Origin: FEN-1219 sp036563665
GTDB taxonomy: Bacteria; Pseudomonadota; Gammaproteobacteria; Steroidobacterales; Rariloculaceae
Length of the DNA stretch: 64,000 nucleotides
Assembly (NCBI GenBank): GCA_036563665.1
Contig: DATCLY010000058.1
Coordinates: 1 to 64,000 of the forward strand
Direction: 5' to 3'
The notes under the pieces were generated by a model. The model had not been told where the DNA came from. It saw nothing but the letters and a program-made list of their open reading frames with translations, and did not search any database. Position 1 is the first letter of the stretch; each line of letters starts with the position of its first letter. This document shows positions 1-8,198 of this stretch, piece by piece. Position numbers and translations under genes: made by a program.

Positions 1-1047
1 GTGCGGCGTGTCCGGGCGGAACAGGCCGAACCCCGCCAGCAGCGCGGAGGCCGCGAGGGCGTTCCACACCAGCACGCGCCGGAACCCGAAGCGCTTCAGG
101 ATCCACGCCGCGATCGTCTTCATGAAGATGGCGCCGATGGACGACACGAACGTGAGGAGCCCCGACTCCACGGGGGTGAGCCCGAAGCCGAGCTGGAGCA
201 TCAACGGCAGGAGAAACGGCGTCGCCCCGATGCCGATGCGGAACAGCGCGCCGCCCGCCACCCCCGCGCGGTAGGTCGGGAGCCGGAGCAGGTTCAGGTC
301 GAGCAGGGGTGCCGCGCTGCGCCGCGCGTGCACCACATAGCCCACGAGCAGCGCGAGCCCGAGCGCGAGCGCGGCGGCCGCGACTTCGGCGGGGACGAGG
401 TGCTGGCCGAGCGTCGAGAACCCGAACATGGCGGTGGCGAGCCCCACGCCCGCCAGCAGGAAGCCGCGCAAGTCGAGCGGCGGCGCGTCCTCGCGGAGGT
501 TGGGGATGAAGCGTTTCGCGAGCGCGATCCCCAGCAGCCCGATCGGGACGTTGACGAGGAAGATCCAGCGCCAGTGGAAGTACGTGGTGATGAACCCGCC
601 GAGCGGCGGTCCCACCATCGGGCCCACCAGCGCGGGGATCGTGAGCCACGACAGCGCCTGCACGAGCTCGCTCTTCGGCACCGTGCGCAGCAGCACGAGG
701 CGCCCCACGGGCACCATCATCGCCCCGCCCATGCCCTGCAGGAAGCGCGCGGCGACCAGCTCCCCGAGCGATCCGCTCGCGGCGCAGCCGACGGAGCCCG
801 CCAGGAACACGGCGATGGCCGTCATGAACGTGGTGCGCGCCCCGTAGCGATCCGCGATCCAGCCGCTCACGGGTATGAACACCGCGAGCGCCAGCAGATA
901 GGTGGTGAGCGCGAGCTTGAGCCCGATGGGGCTGGTCTCGAGGTCCGCCGCGATGGCCGGCAGCGACGTCGAGATCACGGTGGAATCCATGTTCTCGATG
1001 AAGAGGGCGCAGGCGACGATCAGCGACAGGAGCCGTGCTGGCTTCAT
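1..1047 (-). CDS. DHA2-family MFS efflux transporter (EmrB/QacA type), 3' end outside window
   Basis: A proton-driven inner-membrane exporter, of which the first 349 residues are present; the C-terminus lies beyond the left edge. The protein starts at ATG 1047 with MKPARLLSLIVACALF. The first helix carries the DHA2 motif MDSTVISTSLP (residues 20-30). The loop motif GWIADRYGART follows at about 62-72, and the antiporter motif GPMVGPPLGG comes later. Alternating hydrophobic segments continue to the edge. MFS DHA2 proteins normally have 14 helices and about 480-520 residues, so roughly a third is missing. The substrate cannot be told from sequence. No regulator gene is visible next to it. Confidence 0.85.
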   Translation of the reverse strand, partial: MKPARLLSLIVACALFIENMDSTVISTSLPAIAADLETSPIGLKLALTTYLLALAVFIPVSGWIADRYGARTTFMTAIAVFLAGSVGCAASGSLGELVAARFLQGMGGAMMVPVGRLVLLRTVPKSELVQALSWLTIPALVGPMVGPPLGGFITTYFHWRWIFLVNVPIGLLGIALAKRFIPNLREDAPPLDLRGFLLAGVGLATAMFGFSTLGQHLVPAEVAAAALALGLALLVGYVVHARRSAAPLLDLNLLRLPTYRAGVAGGALFRIGIGATPFLLPLMLQLGFGLTPVESGLLTFVSSIGAIFMKTIAAWILKRFGFRRVLVWNALAASALLAGFGLFRPDTPH

Positions 1048-1459
1048 CTCGCAGTGGGCGCGTCAGCGGGCGACGAGGCGGGGACGGACGGGGCTCGCGA
1101 CCATGGCGCTCATCTTAACGAGGGCGCGGGAGGTCCGCGCGAGGTCTCGTCCGCGGCACGACACTTGCACGTTTAAAGTACCTCGCCCGCGAGCCGCTCC
1201 GGGGCGTCGCGCGAGGCTCAACGAAGAAGCCATCACGAGTCCAATAAAGAATCCCAAAGATCACCACGGGAGGACACGTCATGCCAGGCACGGCGGACAT
1301 GCATGGTGATTCGATGGCCGCGCCGCGACGGCTCGGCCCGTTCCTCGATGCCGGTCTCCGCGCTCACGGAGAGCCGGGGGCGGCTTTACTCGCGGCGCCG
1401 CACGGAAGCGCGGCGGCGCACTGAAGCCTCACGCGAACCGAGAATCGAGGTCGGCGCTC
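1048..1459. other. Intergenic stretch between MFS gene and next gene
   Basis: A 412-bp gap downstream of no gene and upstream of two divergent genes. The only candidate content is a small ORF at 1281-1424, listed separately. I saw no convincing promoter hexamers or hairpin repeat. Confidence 0.5.
1281..1424 (+). CDS. Candidate small protein, 47 aa, unknown
   Basis: An ATG at 1281 is preceded by a good ribosome binding site (GGGAGGACACGTC before ATG) and opens 47 codons ending TGA at 1422-1424. The product starts MPGTADMHGDSMAAPRRLG and is rich in Ala, Gly and Pro. It has no recognisable domain, signal peptide or membrane helix. The case for it is the ribosome binding site only; in DNA this GC-rich, short open frames arise by chance. 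Confidence 0.3.
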   Translation: MPGTADMHGDSMAAPRRLGPFLDAGLRAHGEPGAALLAAPHGSAAAH

Positions 1460-2005
1460 ATGGCAACATCGATCCCCGACCTGCGAGCGGTTTGCGTCGT
1501 CGTCGCGGTGCTCGGCCTGTCCCTGTGTGCCGGGGAACCGCCGGGTACCCCCCCTCTGACCGCCGGCGACGAAGGGGAACAGGCCCTCTCGGCGGCGCCG
1601 CCCCCCGAACCGCACGCCGCGGCGCCCCCGACGCAGGAACCTTCCGCGGACGTTTCGCCCGTCGAGGAAGGCGCCGACCTGCCGGCGGCCCAGGAGGCCG
1701 ATTGCCCCGGCTCGGCGACGCTTGCGGCGGCGCCCGACGAGGCCGACTCGCCCCCGGCCGCGTTCCGCTGCGCCGTGCGGCTGCCGGACGGGCCCTACGA
1801 CCTGACCTTCGGCTCCGCCGGCTCCGACGCCCCGACCACGAGGCTGGCGATCGAGGTGGAGGGCGGAACCCTCGTGCTCGAGCTCGCGCCTCGCGGGCCC
1901 GAGACGCTCGCGGCGACGAGCGCAGCGATACGGTGGACCGGGAGCCACGATGGCCGCGTCGCCGAGGGGGCCGGCGCTCTACGATCAGGGCGCGGCGGGC
2001 CCTAG
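1460..2005 (+). CDS. Hypothetical secreted protein, low-complexity N-terminus
   Basis: A 181-residue protein that I do not recognise. Residues 1-25 (MATSIPDLRAVCVVVAVLGL then SLCAG) look like a signal sequence. Residues 28-90 are rich in Pro, Ala and Glu, and the C-terminal half alternates hydrophobic and polar residues like a small beta domain. GAGG lies a few bases before the ATG. The 3' end overlaps the convergent DUF5996 gene by 21 bp. There are competing open frames on the other strand, so the reading is plausible rather than certain. Confidence 0.5.
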   Translation: MATSIPDLRAVCVVVAVLGLSLCAGEPPGTPPLTAGDEGEQALSAAPPPEPHAAAPPTQEPSADVSPVEEGADLPAAQEADCPGSATLAAAPDEADSPPAAFRCAVRLPDGPYDLTFGSAGSDAPTTRLAIEVEGGTLVLELAPRGPETLAATSAAIRWTGSHDGRVAEGAGALRSGRGGP

Positions 2006-2920
2006 CCGGTCCAGCGCTTCCAGATCCCAGCCAGCGAGGGTTGCCGCCTGACGGTAGGTGCTGTCGACGAACTCGGCGATGGCGACGTCGGGGGCGGAAG
2101 CCGTGCGCGCCGTCTCGTAGGGGAGGAGGAACTCCTTGAGCTCCGGGTGATAGTAGGCGCCCGCCGGTTGGACGGGAGCGGCCTCGAGGCCCGGCGGCCC
2201 GGGCACCGCGTAGGCGTAGAACGCGGGCTCCGGCAAGGCGTCGTTGCCGGGCCAGAAGCCGTGGCTGATCACCTCGTGGGAGTACGCGTCGCGCATGAAG
2301 GCAGGGCCCTCGCGGGGCGGCGCGGGGCGCCCTGAGAAGCGCGTGACGGCCAGGTCGAAGCTGCCCCAGAAGAAGTGGACGGGGCTGCTCTTGCCGACGA
2401 AGGCGCAGCGACAGGCGGTGAGCACGCGGTGCGCCCGTCGGAGCACTTCCCACCAGCGGCGCACCTGCTCGGCGTCGTAGCTGCGGTGCACGTCGTCGCG
2501 CTCGAACGGAATCGGGGAGGGAATCTCCACGGGCGTCGACCAGATCCGCACCGGCAGGCCCATCTCGTCCAGCGTGCGCAGGACTTCGCGGTAGAAGTCG
2601 GCCACGGGGCGCGGCGCGAGCGGAATCGTGCGCCTCGCGCCGTCCGACGTGTCGATCACGAGCCGATGCGCGAGGAAGTCGAACTCGATCGCGAAGTCGC
2701 GCTCGCCGTGCGCGAGCAGCGCCGTGCGCAGGCCGTGGGGAGTGAGATGGAACGCGCTGCCCCAGCCGTGGTTGAGCGGCGGCGCGTGGCGGAGCGCAAC
2801 CTTCCCGACCACCTGCGTCCACATGTGGAGCGTGGCGTAGGTGTCCTTCCACGCCTCGTAGGGCAGCGGCGGCCAGGTCTCGGCTGCCAGACGGGCGGCG
2901 CTCGGCGTGTCGACGCTCAC
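1985..2920 (-). CDS. DUF5996 family protein
   Basis: A 311-residue soluble protein with the features of the DUF5996 family, which has no assigned biochemical role. It starts with MSVDTPSAARLAAETWPPLP. It contains the conserved N-terminal stretch WKDTYATLHMWTQVVGKV, a middle block with FWGSFDLAVTRFSGRPAPP, and the C-terminal YYHPELKEFLLPYE. There is no signal peptide or membrane helix. Length fits the family. It stands alone on the minus strand, so its neighbours give no hint of role. Confidence 0.8.
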   Translation of the reverse strand: MSVDTPSAARLAAETWPPLPYEAWKDTYATLHMWTQVVGKVALRHAPPLNHGWGSAFHLTPHGLRTALLAHGERDFAIEFDFLAHRLVIDTSDGARRTIPLAPRPVADFYREVLRTLDEMGLPVRIWSTPVEIPSPIPFERDDVHRSYDAEQVRRWWEVLRRAHRVLTACRCAFVGKSSPVHFFWGSFDLAVTRFSGRPAPPREGPAFMRDAYSHEVISHGFWPGNDALPEPAFYAYAVPGPPGLEAAPVQPAGAYYHPELKEFLLPYETARTASAPDVAIAEFVDSTYRQAATLAGWDLEALDRLGPAAP

Positions 2921-3078
2921 CCGCCCAGTCTGAACCGCGCCTCGCGAAACGCAAGCGCCCGGGTCGACCAGCGGTCGCGCCCCGTCCGGCCCGCGCTGGC
3001 ACGAATCCTGCCTCGCGTCCGGCTCACAACGAGCGCGGGCGGCGGCGCGAGCGCCGCGCGCAAGGAGGGGCGAGCGCC

Positions 3079-3456
3079 ATGTGGAGGTCGTGCATGGTTC
3101 TTTTTCTTTGCGGAGCCGTTGCGCTCGGCGGATGCGCCGCTACGGCTCCTTCGAACGACCGCCGCGACGCGCCGCGCGCGTCGTTCGGCGCGGCGGTCGT
3201 CGACCCCGAGGTCAAGACCGTGGAGCTCGCGGACTTCGGCGGCGAAACCGTGTGCGAGCAGCACAAGCGGCCCGGCTCGCGCATCGTGGCCGACACCGTG
3301 TGCTACACGCCGGATGCCGGCGCGTCGGACGATCAGGTGCTCGTGACCGTGTGGAGCGCATCGGGTGCGAGCAGCATGACCGTGGGCGCGGACCGGGCCG
3401 GGACCCGCTGGATCACGCGCGACGCGGCGCCCCGTAGCAAGGCCCGGGCGCCGTAG
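3079..3456 (+). CDS. Small lipoprotein, unknown function
   Basis: A 125-residue protein with a lipoprotein signal: MWRSCMVLFLCGAVALGGCA, lipobox LGGC, so Cys19 would be lipidated and the protein held in the envelope. The mature part contains two further Cys (ETVCEQHKR and DTVCYTP), which could form one disulfide. Upstream, GGAGGGGCGAGCGCC precedes the ATG. No domain is recognised. It sits between two minus-strand genes and appears monocistronic. Confidence 0.65.
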   Translation: MWRSCMVLFLCGAVALGGCAATAPSNDRRDAPRASFGAAVVDPEVKTVELADFGGETVCEQHKRPGSRIVADTVCYTPDAGASDDQVLVTVWSASGASSMTVGADRAGTRWITRDAAPRSKARAP

Positions 3457-3504
3457 CTCGCTGCCGCCCGCGAGCGGCTCGCTTGGGCGGCGGCGAGAGC
3501 CCGG

Positions 3505-4143
3505 TCAGCGAGCGCCGAGAGCCTTCGAGTGAGCCGGCAACCCGAGCTTGCGCAGCAGCCGGGGCAGCAGGCGCGCGGCGGTGGACGAGAGGCCGTACGA
3601 GCCGCGGTTGGCGTGGGGGAGCGGGCGATCCGGCACCGGCTTGCCGACGAAGGCGCAGAGCCGCTCCCAGCCGTCGCCAGCCTCCCAGTTCACCGTGAGC
3701 AATGCGTCGGACCGGCCTTCGAAATAGGCGAGCACGTCGCGGTTGTGCGCCTCGTATCGGGCCACGAGCTGCTCGTCCGTGGCGGTCTCGACGTCGAACC
3801 CGTAGAGGATCCGGCGTCGGCGCCGCAGCTCGGCCGACGGCGGCGGCTCCGTGCGCAGCATGTTGCGGTAGCTGCGCAGCCACCGGTCGCTGTCGCGCAG
3901 GGTGAGCACGAACTTGCTACCCGGGAATGCCCGATCCAGCTCCTGGTAGAGGAGGATCCACGGCCAGTCGTCGAAGGTATCGCTGCGCGCGGCCACCGCG
4001 AGGATCGGCTCGAGGCGGTTCCCGGGCAGATGGTCGACCAGGTCCAGGCGCTGTCCCTGGTGCTTGTAACCCAGGATCTTGAAGCAGGTACCGAGCGTCG
4101 TCGTGCCCGTCTTCGCCCAGCCGATTCCGAAAATCTTGCCCAT
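3505..4143 (-). CDS. Sulfotransferase family protein
   Basis: A 212-residue cytosolic sulfotransferase-fold protein, predicted to move sulfate from PAPS to an unknown acceptor. The PAPS-binding loop is AKTGTTTLG near residues 10-18. The 3'-phosphate site is matched by LTLRDSDRWLRSY near 80, and VNWEAGDGWERLCAFVGKPVP near 150 is the typical C-terminal block. I chose ATG 4143 because relatives begin directly with K-[IV]-FGIG; a GTG nine bases upstream is possible. It lies 128 bp downstream of the RNase HII gene on the same strand, with a short tandem repeat between them. Confidence 0.75.
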   Translation of the reverse strand: MGKIFGIGWAKTGTTTLGTCFKILGYKHQGQRLDLVDHLPGNRLEPILAVAARSDTFDDWPWILLYQELDRAFPGSKFVLTLRDSDRWLRSYRNMLRTEPPPSAELRRRRRILYGFDVETATDEQLVARYEAHNRDVLAYFEGRSDALLTVNWEAGDGWERLCAFVGKPVPDRPLPHANRGSYGLSSTAARLLPRLLRKLGLPAHSKALGAR

Positions 4144-4194
4144 TGCAGCCACCCGTCGCTTCCCTCAAGGAAAGAGACGAGCGGCGAGCGAATT

Positions 4195-4238
4195 GGTTTC
4201 ATTTCGGTTTCATTTCGGTCTGATTCCGGTTTCATCCG
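4195..4238. repeat. Four-unit 11-bp tandem repeat
   Basis: Units read GGTTTCATTTC, GGTTTCATTTC, GGTCTGATTCC and GGTTTCATCCG. The array lies between the RNase HII stop and the sulfotransferase start and is more A+T-rich than its surroundings. One 11-bp period is close to a helical turn, so an array of protein binding sites is possible; slippage is the simple alternative. Confidence 0.6.
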
Positions 4239-4271
4239 GCCCCGCGCGTGCGGCTCGGCACCGGCGCCGAA

Positions 4272-5282
4272 TCAGAGCGTCTTCCAGCGGCGCGTGAGCA
4301 TGAGGCGCAGCTTGCGCTGCTCCTCCTCCGGGAGGTCGCCCCGGCAGGCCATGACCTCCTCCTCGAGCGCCGCCAGCACGGCGTGGTCGCGGGCGCGCTC
4401 GAGGCGGTGCTTGAGCTCGTAGAAGCGCGGCGAGTAGTCGCCGCAGAGCTCGCGAATGAACGTGAACGACATGCGGTGGATGGCGCACGGCCCGTGCCGC
4501 CGGATCGCCTCCTGATGCTCCGGAGTGCCGTACCCCTTGTGCCGCTCGAAGCCGTACTCGGGATACTCGCGCGCGAGCTCGTCCATGAGGCGGTCGCGGT
4601 GCGTTTTCGCGATGATCGACGCCGCCGCAATGGAGAAGTTGATGCCGTCGCCCTTGTAGAAGCGGTTCTGCGGCACGTTCACGCCGGGTATGTCGCGGGC
4701 GTCCACGAGCACGTGTTGCGGCGGCATCGGCAGCGCCTCCACCGCGCGCCGCATCGCCAGCAGCGCCGCCTGATAGATGTTGATGCGGTCGATCTCGCCG
4801 ACGTCCGCCACGCCGATGCCGATGCCGGCCGCCGCCGCGCGGATCGCGCGCTCCGCCTCCGCGCGCTGCTCCGGGTCGAGCCGCTTCGAGTCGTCGACGC
4901 AGGGCAGCTCGGTGTGCGGCGGAAACACCACGGCCGCGGCCACGACGGGGCCAGCGAGCGGCCCCGTGCCCGCCTCGTCCACGCCCGCGATGCGTTCCAC
5001 GCCCGAGCGCCACAGCACGCGCTCGAAGTTGAGCATCGCATCGAGCCGCTGGCGCTCCGAGCGCTCGCGCTCGTAGCGCTTCTTCAGCGCTTCGTAGATC
5101 TGCCGCACGCCCTGGCGGGGGTCGCGCTTGAGCTTCGACAGCGTTTGCGGCGTGACGGGGCGATCGGGGCGCGCATAGCGCTCGCGAATCTGCTCGATCG
5201 AGAGCTTCGACAGGCTCGACGACAACTTGCGTTTCCTCGGACGGTCTGGCGCTCGCGGCCGGCCGGCGGCGAGCTCGCGCAC
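4272..5282 (-). CDS. rnhB: Ribonuclease HII with N-terminal extension
   Basis: Cleaves RNA in RNA/DNA hybrids and at misincorporated ribonucleotides. Catalytic-domain motifs are GVDEAGTGPLAG (D102, E103), CVDDSKRLDPEQR, VLVDARDIPG, SIAAASIIAKTHRDRL and RHKGYGTPEH. At 336 residues it is much longer than the usual 190-220; about 95 extra residues precede the nuclease core, basic and probably helical (SIEQIRERYARPDR, DPRQGVRQIYEALKKRY), resembling the extension of Bacillus RNase HII. The strongly conserved DEAGRG motif reads DEAGTG here. The start used is GTG 5282; starts further in would shorten only the extension. Confidence 0.88.
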   Translation of the reverse strand: MRELAAGRPRAPDRPRKRKLSSSLSKLSIEQIRERYARPDRPVTPQTLSKLKRDPRQGVRQIYEALKKRYERERSERQRLDAMLNFERVLWRSGVERIAGVDEAGTGPLAGPVVAAAVVFPPHTELPCVDDSKRLDPEQRAEAERAIRAAAAGIGIGVADVGEIDRINIYQAALLAMRRAVEALPMPPQHVLVDARDIPGVNVPQNRFYKGDGINFSIAAASIIAKTHRDRLMDELAREYPEYGFERHKGYGTPEHQEAIRRHGPCAIHRMSFTFIRELCGDYSPRFYELKHRLERARDHAVLAALEEEVMACRGDLPEEEQRKLRLMLTRRWKTL

Positions 5283-5397
5283 CGCGCAAGGTAGCCAACC
5301 ACGCCCGGCTTCACAAGGCGCGGCGGCTCCACGTGCGCCCCGTTATCGCGGCCAGCCGCGATGTTGCTAGTATGAGCGCAAGGCAACAGGGGTCGTT

Positions 5398-6189
5398 GTG
5401 GGACGCCGCAGGCTGCTCCGAGGCCGGACCTTGCTGCCGGCCGGTCTCGTCGCTTGCTTGCTCGCGGGGCTCGCGAGCGGGCAAGGGTTCTTGCGCGCCG
5501 GCGTCTCGAGTGCGCGCGAGCCGCCCGAGGCGGAGTTCCACATGGCGCGCCTCGCCTACGGCACCCGCGGCTGCGCGGGCTCGCGCGGGTGGTGCAATCC
5601 GTGGTGGGCCATCGACTACCCGCACGCAGAGGCCCATATCCTGCCCGCCATCGAGCGCATGACGCGCGTCGAGGTCTCCAAGGACAGCCGCCACCTGCCG
5701 CTCACGGACGACCGCATCTTCGACTACCCGTGGCTCTTCGCCCAGCAGGTGGCCCGCGGCTACTGGCAGCCGTCGCCGGAGGAGGCCCGGCGCCTGCGCG
5801 AGTATCTGCTGCGCGGCGGTTTCCTCGTGGTGGACGACTTCCACGGCGAGTACGAATGGTCGATCTTCCAGCAAGCGATGCGCGAGGTGCTCCCCGACCG
5901 GCCGATCGTGGACATCCCGCAGGACGACATGCTCATGAACATCCTGTTCAGCCTGGACGAGCGCACGCAGATCCCCGGCGAGCGGCACGTCCGCTGGCAG
6001 GCGATGGAGGGCCCGCCGCATTGGCGCGGCATCTATGACGATCACGGCCGGCTCATGGTCGCCATCAACCACAACATCGACATGGGCGACGCATGGGAGC
6101 ACGCCGACGACCCGGGCTATCCGGCGCCCATGACGGCTACCGCGTACCGCTTCGGCGTGAACTACGTGATCTATGCCATGACGCATTGA
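5398..6189 (+). CDS. DUF4159 domain-containing exported protein
   Basis: A 263-residue protein with an N-terminal signal or anchor (GRRRLLRGRTLLPAGLVACL) followed by a DUF4159 domain. The family has a Rossmann-like, glutamine-amidotransferase-like fold and unknown function. Typical pieces are EFHMARLAYGTRG near 45, NPWWAIDYPHAE near 65, LREYLLRGGFLVVDDFHGE near 140 and the end FGVNYVIYAMTH. Start GTG 5398 follows ACAGGGG. The amidohydrolase gene begins 23 bp after its stop, so the two are likely co-transcribed. Confidence 0.75.
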   Translation: MGRRRLLRGRTLLPAGLVACLLAGLASGQGFLRAGVSSAREPPEAEFHMARLAYGTRGCAGSRGWCNPWWAIDYPHAEAHILPAIERMTRVEVSKDSRHLPLTDDRIFDYPWLFAQQVARGYWQPSPEEARRLREYLLRGGFLVVDDFHGEYEWSIFQQAMREVLPDRPIVDIPQDDMLMNILFSLDERTQIPGERHVRWQAMEGPPHWRGIYDDHGRLMVAINHNIDMGDAWEHADDPGYPAPMTATAYRFGVNYVIYAMTH

Positions 6190-6212
6190 TGCGCGTCGGC
6201 GAGGAGGAAGTC

Positions 6213-7577
6213 ATGCGAATCGAATGGCCGCTCCGCACCCTCGCGGCGCTCGCCTGCGCCGCGCTCGCCATCGGGTCCGCCGTGGCGCAAGAGGTCACCG
6301 TGTTCCGCGACGTGAACGTGGTTCCCATGGACACGGAGCGGGTGCTCGAAGCGCAGACGGTGATCGTGCGCGGCGAGCGCATCGAGTCGATCGGGCCTTC
6401 CTCGGCGGCGAACGTTCCCCGCGAGGCGCGCGTGGTCGACGGCCGCGGCCGCTATCTCGTGCCGGGCCTGGCCGAGATGCACGCGCACGTGCCCGGGGGC
6501 GATCGCGACGCGGTCGAGGAAGTGCTGTTCCTGTACGTCGCGAACGGGGTCACGACGGCGCGCGGCATGCTCGGTCAGCCCATGCATCTCGAGCTGCGAG
6601 AGCAGCTCGAGCGTCACGCGGTGCTGGGCCCGAGGCTCTACACGTCGGGCCCCTCGCTCAACGACCAGCGCGTGAACGGCCCGGACGACGCGTCGCGCAT
6701 GGTGCGCGAGCAGGCGCGGGACGGCTACGACTTCGTGAAGGTGCACCCCGGCCCCACGCGCGCGGAATACGACGCCGCGGTGCAGGCGGCGCAGTCCGTC
6801 GGCATCGAGCTCGCGGGCCACGTGCCGGAGGACGTGGGCGTCATGCGAGCCATCGAGGCGCGACAGGCCACCATCGACCACCTCGACGGTTACGTGCAGT
6901 TCCTCGTGCCGGAGGAGAAGCGCGGGCCGGCGGGATTCTTCGGCCTCGCGCTCGCGGACGCCGTGGACAGGAGCCGCATCCCGGCCGCGGTGTCGGCCAC
7001 GGTCTCCGCCGGTGTCTGGAACGTGCCGACGCAGACGCTCATCGATCACTTCGCCGCGCCGTCTCCCACGGTGGAGGAGCTGCTCGCGCGCCCGGAGATG
7101 GCGTACGTGTCGCCGCAGACGCGCGAGCAGTGGGCGGCGGCCAAGCGGCAGCTCATGAGCTCACCCGGCTACAGCGCGGAGAAGGCGCGGCAGCTCGTGC
7201 AGGTGCGCCGCGAGCTATTGAAGGCGCTGCACGACGCGGGTGCGGGGCTGCTGCTCGGCTCCGACGCGCCGCAAGTGTTCAACGTGCCGGGCTTCTCGCT
7301 GCACCACGAGCTCGTCGCGATGGTGGAAGCGGGGCTCACGCCGTACGAGGCGCTGCGCATGGGTACGGTCAACCCGGCGGTGTTCTTCGAGGCGGAGGAC
7401 GAGTTCGGCACGATCCGCGAAGGGCTCGCGGCGGACTTGATCCTCGTCTCCGGTAACCCATTGGAGGACGTGCGGGCGCTGTCGCGCATCGAAGGGGTGA
7501 TGGTGCGCGGCCGCTGGCTCGACCGCGAAAGCATCGATCAACGCCTGGAGGGCATCGCGGCCCGCTACCGCCGGTAA
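6213..7577 (+). CDS. Exported amidohydrolase family protein
   Basis: A 454-residue metal-dependent hydrolase of the amidohydrolase superfamily with a signal peptide (cleavage near AVAQ, residue 26), so probably periplasmic. Metal ligands are visible: HAH at 90-92 (LAEMHAHVPG), Lys in FVKVHPG, His in LAGHVPEDVG, His in TIDHLDG, and Asp in LLLGSDAPQ. The small beta-sandwich closes the chain (GLAADLILVSGNPLEDVRAL). Relatives are imidazolonepropionase-like or dipeptidase-like; the substrate is not determinable. ATG 6213 has a strong site (GAGGAGGAAG). It follows the DUF4159 gene closely. Confidence 0.85.
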   Translation: MRIEWPLRTLAALACAALAIGSAVAQEVTVFRDVNVVPMDTERVLEAQTVIVRGERIESIGPSSAANVPREARVVDGRGRYLVPGLAEMHAHVPGGDRDAVEEVLFLYVANGVTTARGMLGQPMHLELREQLERHAVLGPRLYTSGPSLNDQRVNGPDDASRMVREQARDGYDFVKVHPGPTRAEYDAAVQAAQSVGIELAGHVPEDVGVMRAIEARQATIDHLDGYVQFLVPEEKRGPAGFFGLALADAVDRSRIPAAVSATVSAGVWNVPTQTLIDHFAAPSPTVEELLARPEMAYVSPQTREQWAAAKRQLMSSPGYSAEKARQLVQVRRELLKALHDAGAGLLLGSDAPQVFNVPGFSLHHELVAMVEAGLTPYEALRMGTVNPAVFFEAEDEFGTIREGLAADLILVSGNPLEDVRALSRIEGVMVRGRWLDRESIDQRLEGIAARYRR

Positions 7578-7588
7578 CGAAGCATACG

Positions 7589-7617
7589 GCGAGCGGCTTT
7601 CCAGCCGCGCTTCTTCT
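7589..7617 (+). repeat. REP-like hairpin
   Basis: Contains GAGCGGCTTTCCAGCCGCGC, whose core GCGGCT-TTCC-AGCCGC is a perfect hairpin. The same core recurs near 17.1, 33.4, 37.4, 37.6 and 53.4 kb. It lies just after the amidohydrolase stop. The gap from here to 7743 shows nothing else. Confidence 0.7.
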
Positions 7618-7743
7618 CCGCACGGCCTCGTCGTCGCACGGGGCGGGCGCGAATCCTCGATCCGCGCCCGCCATGGCATCCTCCCGGCGTGGATCGTGGA
7701 TCCGCGCGCCCCGCAATGTCCGGGCCCCGTGGGCCCGCGAGCG

Positions 7744-8025
7744 TCAGACGTCGCGCCCGATCTCCAGCGACTCCGCCGGCGCGGCGTCCGCGGCGTGGCT
7801 GCGCAGGCTCACGAGCCGCACGGTGGGCGTGACGGGCCGCGGAGGGCGTTTCTCCACTCGCCGCGCAGGATCACCGAGGTACGTCATGCCCTTCGCGCGC
7901 ATCCATTGCAGCTGCGCTTCGCGCTTGTCCCTGAGGCTGCTCACCTCTTCGGTCGGCACGCAGTACGACGGTAAGGTCAAGAGATCGGACGACCAAGTCT
8001 TTTGTCTACCGAACAGCGAGAGCAT
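7744..8025 (-). CDS. Hypothetical protein, lower GC
   Basis: A 93-residue soluble protein that I do not recognise. It begins MLSLFGRQKTWSSDLLTLPS and contains REAQLQWMRAKGMTYLGDP, followed by a basic, proline-rich tail. I chose ATG 8025 because AAGGA lies about ten bases upstream; an in-frame start at 8154 would add 43 residues of weaker coding character. The 5' half and the DNA upstream to about 8160 are clearly less G+C-rich than the window, which suggests acquired DNA or a regulatory region. Confidence 0.5.
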   Translation of the reverse strand: MLSLFGRQKTWSSDLLTLPSYCVPTEEVSSLRDKREAQLQWMRAKGMTYLGDPARRVEKRPPRPVTPTVRLVSLRSHAADAAPAESLEIGRDV

Positions 8026-8198
8026 GTTGTTCTTATCCTTGTAACAACCGGTGAGCGGCCACAATTTACCCGAGAACGCCGCTTCGTCCGTAATTCCTGC
8101 GAGCACCTGTCGATGGCGCGAGAACGACGTCACGAATTTGGTCGAGTTATGCAAAACATTACGCGCCCGTACTTGCCGTTACGGGGAGGCTGCGGGCG

